In this document: piece after piece, positions 18,518 to 26,276 of the stretch
How positions within the stretch are numbered: the first letter of the stretch is position 1
How the letters are laid out: every line of letters starts with the position of its first letter
DNA from: Pseudanabaena sp. PCC 6802
Lineage (GTDB): Bacteria > Cyanobacteriota > Cyanobacteriia > Pseudanabaenales > Pseudanabaenaceae
Reading direction: 5' to 3'
DNA length: 64,000 bases
NCBI RefSeq assembly: GCF_000332175.1
Contig: NZ_KB235914.1
Location: 565,966 to 629,965 of the forward strand
Made by a program: the position numbers and the translations under genes
The notes under the pieces: generated by a model
What the model was told of the DNA's origin: nothing
The model's database searches: none
The model's input: the letters and a program-made list of their open reading frames with translations, nothing else

Positions 18518-19868
18518 GAGACTGATCAGAATTTTGTGTAAGCGGTCTAGAATCACAAAAACCAAGGAGACCGCAACATGTTAAGAGGCAAACAAGCAAC
18601 TAATCGTACAGATGAACTACTAGACGAGTTGGTGTCAGAGTGCCATAGCCCCGAGGACATTCTAGGAGAATCGGGCTTACTGAAGCAACTGAGTCAACGA
18701 CTAATCGAGCGAGCGCTCACGGGAGAGCTGAGCCATCACCTCAAATCAAGCACGCCTAAGGGAGAGGAAGCGGTAGAAGACGAAGTTGTGCGACGCAACA
18801 GCCGCAATGGCTACTCGCAGAAGACGGTGCAGTCGCAACAGGGCGAAATGGAGTTGTCGATACCGCGAGACCGTAACGGCGAGTTTGACCCCGTGCTGGT
18901 ACCGAAACACCAAAGGCGAATAGCAGGACTCGATGAGAAAATCCTGGCTATGTATGCACGGGGATTAAGCACCCGAGACATTAGTGCTCAACTCGAAGAA
19001 CTCTATGGTGCCAAGATCTCCGCCGCACTCATCAGTGAGGTCACTGATGCAGTTAGCGACGAGGTCAAGGCTTGGCAGTGCCGTCCCCTGGAACCTGTAT
19101 ATCCCATCATTTACCTCGATGCCCTCTACGTGAATATCAAGGTGTCGGGTCGGGTGAGCAAGCGAGCGGTCTATGTCGTCTTGGGTATTACGGTTGAGGG
19201 CAACAAAGAATTGCTTGGGCTGTGGATTGGGGAGGTGGAATCCGAAGGCGCTAAGTTCTGGCTCAAGGTGCTGACTGACCTCAAAAACCGTGGGGTCAAG
19301 GACATTCTGATTGCCTGTTGCGATGGCTTAGTGGGATTCCCCCAGGCGATTGAGGCTGTTTTCCCGCAAACCCAGGTGCAACTATGTATTGTGCATCTGA
19401 TCCGCAACTGTTTGCGTCATGTGCCCTGGAAAGACGCTAAAGCTGTTGTGGCTGACCTCAAGCCCATTTATCATGCTGCCACTTTGGCAGAAGCCGAAGC
19501 TGCGCTTGAGGCTTTTGCCGCCAAGTGGGATCGCCTATACCCCGCGATTAGCCAAATCTGGCTGCGCCATTGGCAGAACATTATCCCCATCTTTGACTAT
19601 CCCATGGACATCCGCAAAGTCATCTACACTACCAATGCCATTGAATCCCTCAATCGCTCCCTGCGCAAGGTGATTAAAACCAAGGCTGTCTTCCCCGATG
19701 AGGAATCTGTCTTCAAGCTCATGTTCTTGGCCATGCATAACATTGCCAAGCGTTGGACTCGCCCCCTTAAAGATTGGAAGGCAGCGTTGTCATATTTTGC
19801 TATCCTATTCCCAGGACGTTTAAATTACTGACCTTATTTCTCGCTTACACAAAAATCTGAGCACTCTC
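18518..19868 (+). mobile_element. IS256-family element, innermost insertion
   Basis: 1,351 bp, with about 27-bp terminal inverted repeats (GAGACTGATCAGAATTTTG at the left, GAGAGTGCTCAGATTTTTG at the right after reverse-complementing). The GACAGTC direct repeat (18511-18517, 19869-19875) is the target duplication. Confidence 0.9.
18578..19831 (+). CDS. IS256-family (Mutator-type) transposase
   Basis: 417 residues, the normal size of IS256 transposases, with no lesions. The Mutator-type catalytic core shows YPIIYLDALYVNIKVSG (Asp), DILIACCDGLVGFPQAI (Asp) with VQLCIVHLIRNCLRHV after it, and YTTNAIESLNRSLRKV (Glu). The N-terminal part contains SRNGYSQKTVQSQQGEMELS and PRDRNGEFDP typical of the family. 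ATG 18578 is preceded by AAGGAGACC. The element lies three levels deep in the Rhs gene, so it arrived last in that stack and may still be active. Confidence 0.95.
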   Translation: MLRGKQATNRTDELLDELVSECHSPEDILGESGLLKQLSQRLIERALTGELSHHLKSSTPKGEEAVEDEVVRRNSRNGYSQKTVQSQQGEMELSIPRDRNGEFDPVLVPKHQRRIAGLDEKILAMYARGLSTRDISAQLEELYGAKISAALISEVTDAVSDEVKAWQCRPLEPVYPIIYLDALYVNIKVSGRVSKRAVYVVLGITVEGNKELLGLWIGEVESEGAKFWLKVLTDLKNRGVKDILIACCDGLVGFPQAIEAVFPQTQVQLCIVHLIRNCLRHVPWKDAKAVVADLKPIYHAATLAEAEAALEAFAAKWDRLYPAISQIWLRHWQNIIPIFDYPMDIRKVIYTTNAIESLNRSLRKVIKTKAVFPDEESVFKLMFLAMHNIAKRWTRPLKDWKAALSYFAILFPGRLNY

Positions 19869-20867
19869 GACAGTCTCTACTTCCCGTTGCAGTCGTCCTA
19901 AAAACCGCTCACGTCCATATTCGGGGGTGGCAGCTATGTAAGTTGTGTGTTGCCTGTCCCCTGATTGGTCATACAAGCTAATCGTACCCACCATTGCTTG
20001 GCGATAGCCCTCACCACATAACAACATACAAGTACCATCTAATCCGATACTCACTGTCGGAATTGCTACCTCTAGTTTTGGTGTTTGGTAAGCCCAGTCC
20101 TCCTCTTTGCTCAGCGCGATACTGCCAACTGCTTCGGCTAATGTCTGTACAAATGAACGATGTACTGTGATTCCATGATTCTCGCGTAAGTCTTCAACTA
20201 ACCTCACGCTACTCATTTCTGCATATTTGTGACTGATCTGCTTCGCTAATCTTGGTGTTGAAGTGATGATGATCCTTGCCTCTACTTCCAATGGACAGTA
20301 TGTTGCCCCTCCTGTACTCGCTTGATAAACATGTCGACTGATGCTGATGTTGCCATAGGGTGTTTGATATGTTTTCGCCTGTTTCCCCTTGCTCGTCCAG
20401 TTTTTTCCATCCACTTCTATCGGCAATCCATCCGTATCTAACTGTTTTAGTGCTTCTCCACTCGCTACCGTCCCTGCATCATTTAACGCTGATTGAATGC
20501 TTGTTTCCGTCTCTAAAAATGATTTGCTGTATGGTATCGTAATTTGAAGCGTTACAAATTTCTCATTACTCTCGATTATTGATGTACTCATGCTTTAATC
20601 TTTCTCTTAATTCCTTACCCCTACTGATTAACCTTATCAGCTTTTGTCTTTTACATCAAATTTTGGTCATGCCCCGAGCAGAAAGCGTTCAACCGCCAAC
20701 TTGCGCGCCAACGGGTTGGCATTGAGCATGTTAATCGCCGCTTGAAGATCTTCCGCATCTTATCTGGACGCTATCGCAATCGTCGTCACCGCTTTGGTTT
20801 GCGTTGCAATCTAATTGCTGGTCTCTACAATTTTGAACGCTCTCAAGGCTCCTCAGTTGGCTAATTT

Positions 20868-22351
20868 CTGGAGTTTAGACTAAAAAGTGGTAAAAAGCAG
20901 CCAGCCATTGCAGACTGACCGCTTGATGATGGAAGCTGAAAAGACTATAAAATCAACAGCTTCATCATGATTAGTTTGGATAAACTTGAGCAATTTCGCA
21001 AGTACACGTACGAAATTATAGGGAACGGGAGAGATGCGCTGTTCGACTTGATGGATGCGGTACTGACGAGTCGGAGTGTTTCATCGTTTGTGGAACTTTC
21101 GTTAAGCCCATTATTTCGGAGGGAGTGGTCGAGTATCTATGAAGCACTGCAAGATAGTCATCCTCCACGTGAAGACTTGATGAAGCAATACATACAGCAA
21201 ATGCCGGCAGCAGAGGTGACGATATTGGCGGGCGACCATACAGCCTGGTCGCGTCCCTATGCGGTGACATTACAAGAACGCACCTACGAACATCAACCTC
21301 AACCGGGAGTAGGAAGCAAACCTGTTACGGTGGGGCAAGGATACAGCACAATTGCCTGGATTCCAGAGTCAGAAGGGAGTTTTGCCTTACCGTTGCGGCA
21401 TGAGCGGATCACCAGTTTCGAGAACCCGATTCAGAAAGCCGCTAGTCAGTTACGCTTGGTTTGTGCGGAAATTCCTGGGACTGTGCTTTTCCTGGGGGAT
21501 GGCGAGTATGGGTGCGCACCATTTTTGCAGCAAACAGCAGACATCCCGTGTATCAAGCTGCTCAGGCTACGCCCCAACCGGGTTCTGTATCATGCCCCAA
21601 AGGATTACGAGGGGCATGGGCGACCCCATAAGCATGGAGAGAAATTTAGCCTCAAAGACTCTGACACTTGGTCTATTCCCCAAGCAGACATCACAATTGC
21701 AGAGCCTAAACTGGGACGATTGCAAATTCGTCGATGGCCAAACCTGCACTTAAAGCAAGCCGCAGACCATCCCTTTACACTCATTCTGGTCGAACGTCTT
21801 GATATGCCTGAATCGAAACCCCTGTGGTTGATTTGGGTCGCTAAAGACGAGCCAATCTTGAGTGAGGTATGGCAAAAATATCTGCGCAGATTTGCCATTG
21901 AGCATTGGTATCGCTTGGTGCGTCAACGTCTCCATTGGACAATCCCTCAGCTTTCTACCCCTGCTCAGATGGAGACTTGGTCGGACTTGATGCCTTTACT
22001 TACTTGGCAATTGTGGCTCGCTCGTGAACTTGTCCAAGACTCTCCTCTGCCTTGGCAGAAACCGATGACTAAATTGTCTCCTGGTCGAGTTGCAAATGCT
22101 TTTGCTTTAGTTTTGGTCAGGATTGGCTCTCCTTCCCCTGACCCTAAACCTCGCGGTAAGTCTCCAGGTTGGCCTCTTGGGAAAAAACGAACCCAACGGA
22201 TTCGTTATCCTACTGTCAAAAAACGCTATGCCAAGCCCCTCAAAAAAGCTTCCGCTGCAACTGCTTAGCTCAACTTCTTCCCTTTTATCCTCTCTCTCGC
22301 TAGTTTCTATCTAGCGAGATGCTTCTTGTTGCCTTTTAGTCTAAACTCCAG
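20868..22351 (+). mobile_element. IS701-like (DDE_5-type) element, intact copy
   Basis: 1,484 bp with 13-bp perfect terminal inverted repeats (CTGGAGTTTAGAC and GTCTAAACTCCAG) and a 6-bp target duplication TAATTT (20862-20867, 22352-22357). The second copy at 38396-39880 has the same ends and its own 6-bp duplication TAGTAA. Confidence 0.92.
20967..22268 (+). CDS. IS701-like DDE transposase, intact
   Basis: 433 residues. DDE signature: EVTILAGDHTAWSRPYAVTL (first Asp), GTVLFLGDGEYGCAPFLQQT (second Asp), RRFAIEHWYRLVRQRLHW (Glu within an E..YR-like helix). The C-terminal tail is very basic (WPLGKKRTQRIRYPTVKKRY), probably DNA-binding. Two-fold presence in the window with almost identical DNA implies recent transposition. 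Family naming (IS701 versus another IS4-related group) is uncertain. Confidence 0.88.
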   Translation: MISLDKLEQFRKYTYEIIGNGRDALFDLMDAVLTSRSVSSFVELSLSPLFRREWSSIYEALQDSHPPREDLMKQYIQQMPAAEVTILAGDHTAWSRPYAVTLQERTYEHQPQPGVGSKPVTVGQGYSTIAWIPESEGSFALPLRHERITSFENPIQKAASQLRLVCAEIPGTVLFLGDGEYGCAPFLQQTADIPCIKLLRLRPNRVLYHAPKDYEGHGRPHKHGEKFSLKDSDTWSIPQADITIAEPKLGRLQIRRWPNLHLKQAADHPFTLILVERLDMPESKPLWLIWVAKDEPILSEVWQKYLRRFAIEHWYRLVRQRLHWTIPQLSTPAQMETWSDLMPLLTWQLWLARELVQDSPLPWQKPMTKLSPGRVANAFALVLVRIGSPSPDPKPRGKSPGWPLGKKRTQRIRYPTVKKRYAKPLKKASAATA

Positions 22352-22368
22352 TAATTTGCAAGAGGTCT

Positions 22369-23313
22369 AATCGTCGCGTCCTCCGCCAATACCTGCCCGT
22401 TCTGACGCAACTCAAATGCCACCTCAGGCGCATCAATATCAGTGGGGTCAGATACCGTCACCGATAGCGTATCGCTACCCTCATTCCCCGCCGCATCCAT
22501 CGCTTTGGCAATAATGGAAATTACACCCACCCTCGACATTCTCACCGTGGCACTACCATTGTTATCGAGAATCACGCCCTTACCATCGACAAACAATTGC
22601 CGCCTCGTTACACCGACATTATCCGTAGCACTGACATAGAACGTCACCTCAGTACCCACATCCGTCGGATTAAATCCCGCAAACCCCAATTTCACTACCG
22701 GAGCGATACCATCCGCTGTCACCGTTAGCGTATATTCCTGCACCGCCGCATTCCCCACCGCATCCGTCACCGTCACCACGACGGGATAGGCACCCACCTG
22801 CGCCGCCGTCGGCGTCCAGCGCAGTCTACCCACCGCATCGATGCTCATGCCCCGTCCCACCGCCGCAGGATCGAGACCATAGCTGAGTTGGCTGCCTTCG
22901 GGGTCTACCGCCTGGACATCATAGGCATAGAGCGCCGCCGTTGCCGTCACAGTTATCGCTTCCGAACGAATAATCGGTTTCAGGTCAAGCCGCGCCGTCA
23001 GACTAAAGCTCTGCGCCGCACCCAATCCCTTACTGTCTTTGGCACCTACCTCTACGCGATAATTCCCCGTTATCGGTGTAGCCCAGTTCACCAGTCCCGT
23101 TGTCAAGATTTCTATGCCCAGTAGTTTCTCGATCAGTTCGTAGGCGATCGCATCGCCGACATCGGGGTAGGTTGCCCTTACTTGATAGGTATAGGGTCGA
23201 TTGGTATCCGCCGGGAATAGCGGCGTGGAGGTGATGCTGGGTGGGCGGTTGGCCATGGGGGAGATGACGATCGCAATGGGTTCGGTATCCAGATCTACCA
23301 CTTGCAGCCAAGC
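22369..23313 (-). pseudogene. Rhs toxin gene, first surviving segment (Ig-like repeats); 5' end missing
   Basis: About 314 codons on the minus strand. The segment PPSITSTPLFPADTNRPYTY and SYGLDPAAVGRGMSIDAVGR with LRWTPTAAQVG is typical of putative Ig (He_PIG) cadherin-like modules found at the front of large cyanobacterial Rhs proteins. A third Ig/PKD-like module follows (DNVGVTRRQLFVDGKGV). There is no signal peptide: at about 23313 the sequence switches to the upstream region of Uma2 copy 2, so the true N-terminus was lost by insertion or recombination. Confidence 0.8.
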
Positions 23314-23358
23314 ACAAAAACTATGGCAGAATAAAGCTAACCTGACGTGCTCAAAGCT

Positions 23359-24159
23359 ATGGTTAATCTGTCTTCTGAATACCGCCGCCGCTTACCAACG
23401 GCTCAGGAATTACCTTGTTCCGACGAAACTCCTGTGGATAACGAACTGCAAAACGACATCCCAAATATTTTGCTGCACCTGTTGATCGATATTTGGGGCG
23501 ATCGCTCGGACTGGTTCTTTGGTGTCGATATGGCGGTTTACTACGACCCTGACCTGGAACATCCAAAAAAGTCTAAATCTGTTGTTCCGGATGGCTTTTT
23601 AGCTTTAGGTGTCAAGAAGAGAGCGGATGAAGGTGGACGCTTGAGCTATGCGATTTGGCAAGAGGGTGCGATACCGATTTTATTTTTAGAAGTAGTTTCT
23701 AAGAAATACAACAATGAATACGAGACTAAGTTGGCACAATATGCAGAGATAGGCGTTCTCTATTATGTTGTTTACAATCCGTTAAGTGGCAAAGGAATTC
23801 ATAAAAATCGTCAATCATTGGAAGTATACAAATTGATCGATGGGAAGTACGAACTGCAGGCATCGGTAGCGGGGCTACCTGAAGGAGGCGAAATGGTGTG
23901 GATGCCAGAGATCGATTTGGGTATTGGTTGCGAACGAGCAGATCGCGGTGATTGGCAGAGGGAATGGGTCTATTGGTACGATCGCCATGGCAAGAGATAT
24001 TCTACTGCTCGCGAACGAGCTATGTTGGCGGAGGCGATCGCTACTCAAGCAGAACTAGCAAAGCAAGAGGCAGAGGCGATCGCTAAGCAAGAACGCCAGG
24101 AAAAAGAAAGGCTGGCAGCATATCTCAGATCCATAGGCATTAATCCTGATGAAATTTAG
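23359..24159 (+). CDS. Uma2-family (DUF820) putative endonuclease, copy 2
   Basis: 266 residues from ATG 23359, nearly identical to copy 1 at 6057-6878 over the nuclease domain (VVPDGFLALG, LFLEVVSKKYNNEYETK, GVLYYVVYNP). It diverges in the C-terminal coiled region, which here is shorter (ERAMLAEAIATQAELAKQEA). Similarity to copy 1 begins about 45 bases upstream of the start and ends soon after the stop. The left boundary coincides with the truncated 5' end of the Rhs gene. The frame is intact. Confidence 0.85.
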   Translation: MVNLSSEYRRRLPTAQELPCSDETPVDNELQNDIPNILLHLLIDIWGDRSDWFFGVDMAVYYDPDLEHPKKSKSVVPDGFLALGVKKRADEGGRLSYAIWQEGAIPILFLEVVSKKYNNEYETKLAQYAEIGVLYYVVYNPLSGKGIHKNRQSLEVYKLIDGKYELQASVAGLPEGGEMVWMPEIDLGIGCERADRGDWQREWVYWYDRHGKRYSTARERAMLAEAIATQAELAKQEAEAIAKQERQEKERLAAYLRSIGINPDEI

Positions 24160-24294
24160 GACGATCGCACGAGAAAACACCTATCAGGCGATCGCTCTGC
24201 AAGAAAAACTTGAAATATCGCGGCGGTTCGCATCCCGCAGGGAATTGCTTCGGCAATCTCTCTGAGTAAATATGGCGATCGCTACCCAAAAATC

Positions 24295-24451
24295 TATAGC
24301 GGTTTTCACTTGAGAACAGGTTTTATTTTTGGGGTGAAGGGGTAGAACACGGCAGTGGCTCTAGCGGGGAACCCCCAAGACCGCCCTGCCTCCCCTTCTT
24401 GGGGGCAACGCCCCCAAACCCCCTACTCTTTCCGATCTGAAAAGCACTATA
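24295..24451 (+). repeat. MITE-like repeat R2, copy a
   Basis: 157 bp with terminal inverted repeats TATAGCGGTTTTCACTTGAG and the complement of TATAGTGCTTTTCAGATCGG, and a core with GGGGTGAAGGGG and GGGGGCAACGCCCCC hairpins. Four further copies lie inside the nif cluster (44789, 49755, 58747, 59804). The rest of 24160-24595 contains only HIP1 sites. Confidence 0.8.
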
Positions 24452-24595
24452 TCATCAATGGGGCGATCTCATAAGAGAACATCCAACATGCGATCGCTAT
24501 GTTAACATCTCTAATAAGCGACGGCGAACTAGAAAAAGAACTTTGATTTGTTGCTGCTATTCTCAATAACTTTAAGTTTTTAGAGGTGTCCTTAA

Positions 24596-25408
24596 ATGAA
24601 TCAACTAGTTTTATCCCTAGAAAAGCATATTGAAGGGTTGCTGTTTGAAAGCGATAGTTCATACCCTTTTAAAGTCTTTTTTAGGGATGCAAATCTTGGT
24701 GAGTTTACGGTTGGAGGGTTACTACAATCTATTGGCTACCTTAATCTGGTTAGCTTTGAACAGTTTCATGGAGATATATTTAGCAACCTGCCCGATATAG
24801 CTCAAAAATATGAGGAGATTGCAAACCTCATGCGATCCAACTTAAGCTGTTTTGAAATTTATCAGATTAAAACTGAAGACCTAACCTTTCAAAATGATTT
24901 CTATCCTGGTATTTCTAGTTTTTACATTATCGTGGGTAAGACTGAGTGTGGAAACTATCTTGGCTTATCAACAAAGCTCAATCCGTATGTTGGTCGAAAT
25001 TTTGACTCATCTCTACTCGTTGCAAGAGAGGTAGTTGACGATCCAGAGTTAGCGTTGTTAAATTCTCTACTTTTACAAACTCTAGAAAACTATACATTCC
25101 CTCTTGATATAACATTGTATCCTTTCGACAGTTTTACATGGGAATTTACAACTCAAAAGGGCGCTCTACTAGATTTACTTCTAGACTCTATTGGACTTGT
25201 TGAAACCACAGTATTAGATAAACGTTTAATTATGATTGATGACCAAAGCTACGTTGAAAGAATGTCTGCATTATTCAAACTCCTCTCTCAAAATCTAATT
25301 AACATACGAGTTTATAGGATTGGAGTTATCCAAAACGATATATATATTTTGGGTATTGATAACAATAATAACTTCGTTGGTGTATCTACAATTTCTATTG
25401 ATACTTAA
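24596..25408 (+). CDS. protein with two NuiA-like (nuclease A inhibitor) domains
   Basis: 270 residues. Residues 1-130 follow the layout of NuiA nuclease inhibitors: LEKHIEGLLFESDSSYPFKV at the start and NLSCFEIYQIK ... FYIIVGKTECGNYLGLSTK at the end. The second half repeats it more loosely: LPLDI-type FPLDITLYPFDSFTWEF, then LSQNLINIRVYRIGVIQNDI with YILGIDNNNNFVGVSTISID. The tandem arrangement is unusual; NuiA proteins are normally single-domain, about 135 residues. The gene is AT-rich compared with its neighbours, suggesting transfer, and lies 1.3 kb from the Rhs locus with its nuclease tip. An immunity role is inference. Confidence 0.65.
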   Translation: MNQLVLSLEKHIEGLLFESDSSYPFKVFFRDANLGEFTVGGLLQSIGYLNLVSFEQFHGDIFSNLPDIAQKYEEIANLMRSNLSCFEIYQIKTEDLTFQNDFYPGISSFYIIVGKTECGNYLGLSTKLNPYVGRNFDSSLLVAREVVDDPELALLNSLLLQTLENYTFPLDITLYPFDSFTWEFTTQKGALLDLLLDSIGLVETTVLDKRLIMIDDQSYVERMSALFKLLSQNLINIRVYRIGVIQNDIYILGIDNNNNFVGVSTISIDT

Positions 25409-25429
25409 ACACAAACTCATGGGTTACCG

Positions 25430-25518
25430 AAAGAGCTAGGCAATGCCCACGGAATAATCGCAGCGGAACGATCGCCAAGAGAAGAAGATTAATCGCTCAG
25501 AGATAAATACAAGTCAAG
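25430..25518 (-). repeat. interspersed repeat R3, copy c (inverted)
   Basis: The reverse complement closely matches 5776-5868 and 6977-7069 (CTTGACTTGTATTTATCTCT ... CGTGGGCATTGCC). It sits 3' of the broken Uma2 gene, in the same relative position and orientation as copy b to Uma2 copy 1. Confidence 0.7.
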
Positions 25519-25610
25519 CTATGACCTTGTTTCTTAAGTTTTAGAAGTTGTCGGGATTTACAGGGCGATCGCTTAAATCGCTTAATCAGTTATTTCTCAG
25601 GCGATCGCTG

Positions 25611-25983
25611 TTAAATGTCATCGGGATTGATGCCAAGCGATCTAAGGTAGGCAGCAAGTTTTTCTTTTTGCTGGCGTTCACGATCGGCAATCTCATTCGC
25701 AGTTAAATATCGATTTCCCTCTCGATCGTATAAATACACCCACTCTCTTTGCCAAGTCGCAAAAACCATCAGGCACGATCGCAGGTGTATGTAATTTGTA
25801 GTGAATTGCCATATCCACCCCAAAGAACCAATCCTGCCGTTCTTCCCAAACCAGACGCAATAAATTAAGAATAAAATTTGGGATGTCGTTTTGCAGTTCG
25901 TTGTCCACAGGCGTATCGTCTGAGTGAGGTAACTCCTCAGCCGTTGGCAGTTTCAGTAAGGGATCAGAGGAAAGATGCACCAT
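25611..25983 (-). pseudogene. Uma2-family gene, copy 3, internally deleted and frameshifted
   Basis: The start (MVHLSSDPLLKLPTAEELPH, ATG 25983) and NELQNDIPNFILNLLRLVWE ... DWFFGVDMAIHY match the N-terminus of copies 1 and 2. After AIVPDGF the frame runs into TWQREWVYLYDREGNRYLTA, which belongs near residue 215 of the intact copies, and in another phase. About 125 codons that include the catalytic E-x-K are missing. The C-terminus YLRSLGINPDDI is preserved. Confidence 0.85.
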
Positions 25984-26181
25984 AGCTTTCCTGAGTGAGT
26001 GAGGTTGCATTTATTCTGCCATAAAAATTATGCTAGCGATCGGATCGCCTTGTTTCTCAAGGTTTAGAGGAAGCAAGCGCGCTCTTACCGTGCATATCCT
26101 TAAGTGAAAATCGCCATAGCGCCTTTGAGGAAAGGAGGGGGGGAGATGTTATTTCCAGGGTTCGTCGAACTCACGTCTTAA

Positions 26182-26209
26182 AAGGGGATGCTTTTTCAAG
26201 CATCCCCTT
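26182..26209 (-). terminator. candidate terminator of the pilB-pilT-pilC operon
   Basis: A perfect 10-bp stem (AAGGGGATGC at 26182-26191, GCATCCCCTT at 26200-26209) with an 8-base loop, about 70 bases beyond the pilC stop. It could serve both strands. Confidence 0.55.
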
Positions 26210-26276
26210 CCGTACTGACAAATTTGTAGCGGTCTTTAAAAAGCTGACAGCTAGTAGCCGATAGCTAGCAGCTATA

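Larger units (their letters stand above)
17962..20591 (-). pseudogene. ISKra4-family transposase split by an IS256-family insertion
   Basis: The N-terminal 241 codons are 20591-19869 (MSTSIIESNEKFVTLQITI, a zinc-poor N-domain, then VSIGLDGTCMLLCGEGYRQA with the first catalytic Asp). The C-terminal 183 codons including the stop are 18510-17962 (GLADGAPENW, second Asp; GSGVTEAACKVIIKARLGG, Glu). Removing the insert and one copy of the GACAGTC duplication joins the two parts exactly in frame into a protein of about 423 residues. Apart from the insertion it looks undamaged. Confidence 0.88.
17935..20674 (-). mobile_element. larger ISKra4-family element, interrupted by an IS256-family element
   Basis: The ends are GGGTGTGACCATAATTTGAT at 17935 and, reverse-complemented, GGGCATGACCAAAATTTGAT from 20674. 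The 8-bp target duplication CGAGCAGA sits at 17927-17934 and 20675-20682. Without its passenger it is about 1,382 bp. Confidence 0.9.
17274..20865 (+). pseudogene. IS5-family transposase, copy B (interrupted by ISKra4-family insertion)
   Basis: The frame from ATG 17274 runs intact through the helix-turn-helix and DDE region (AIVDVTETRIERPKRHQRAF, then HTLKCQLIIDALTGQIIC, FGKGRRHDFKLFK, DKGYQGIQ) to residue 220, where ISKra4 enters at 17935. The remaining 3' part lies at 20683-20865 and ends with NFERSQGSSVG and TAA. No other lesion is visible, so the split is the only damage. It serves as the reference that shows the one-base loss in copy A. Confidence 0.88.
17183..22368 (+). mobile_element. 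IS5-family element copy B, carrying two further nested insertions
   Basis: Starts AGACCTCTTGCAGATTAG at 17183 and ends GCAAGAGGTCT at 22368, flanked by the 3-bp duplication AAT (17180-17182, 22369-22371). Inside it are an ISKra4-family element (17935-20674), which itself holds an IS256-family element (18518-19868), and an IS701-like element (20868-22351) close to the right end. It is inverted relative to copy A. Confidence 0.9.
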
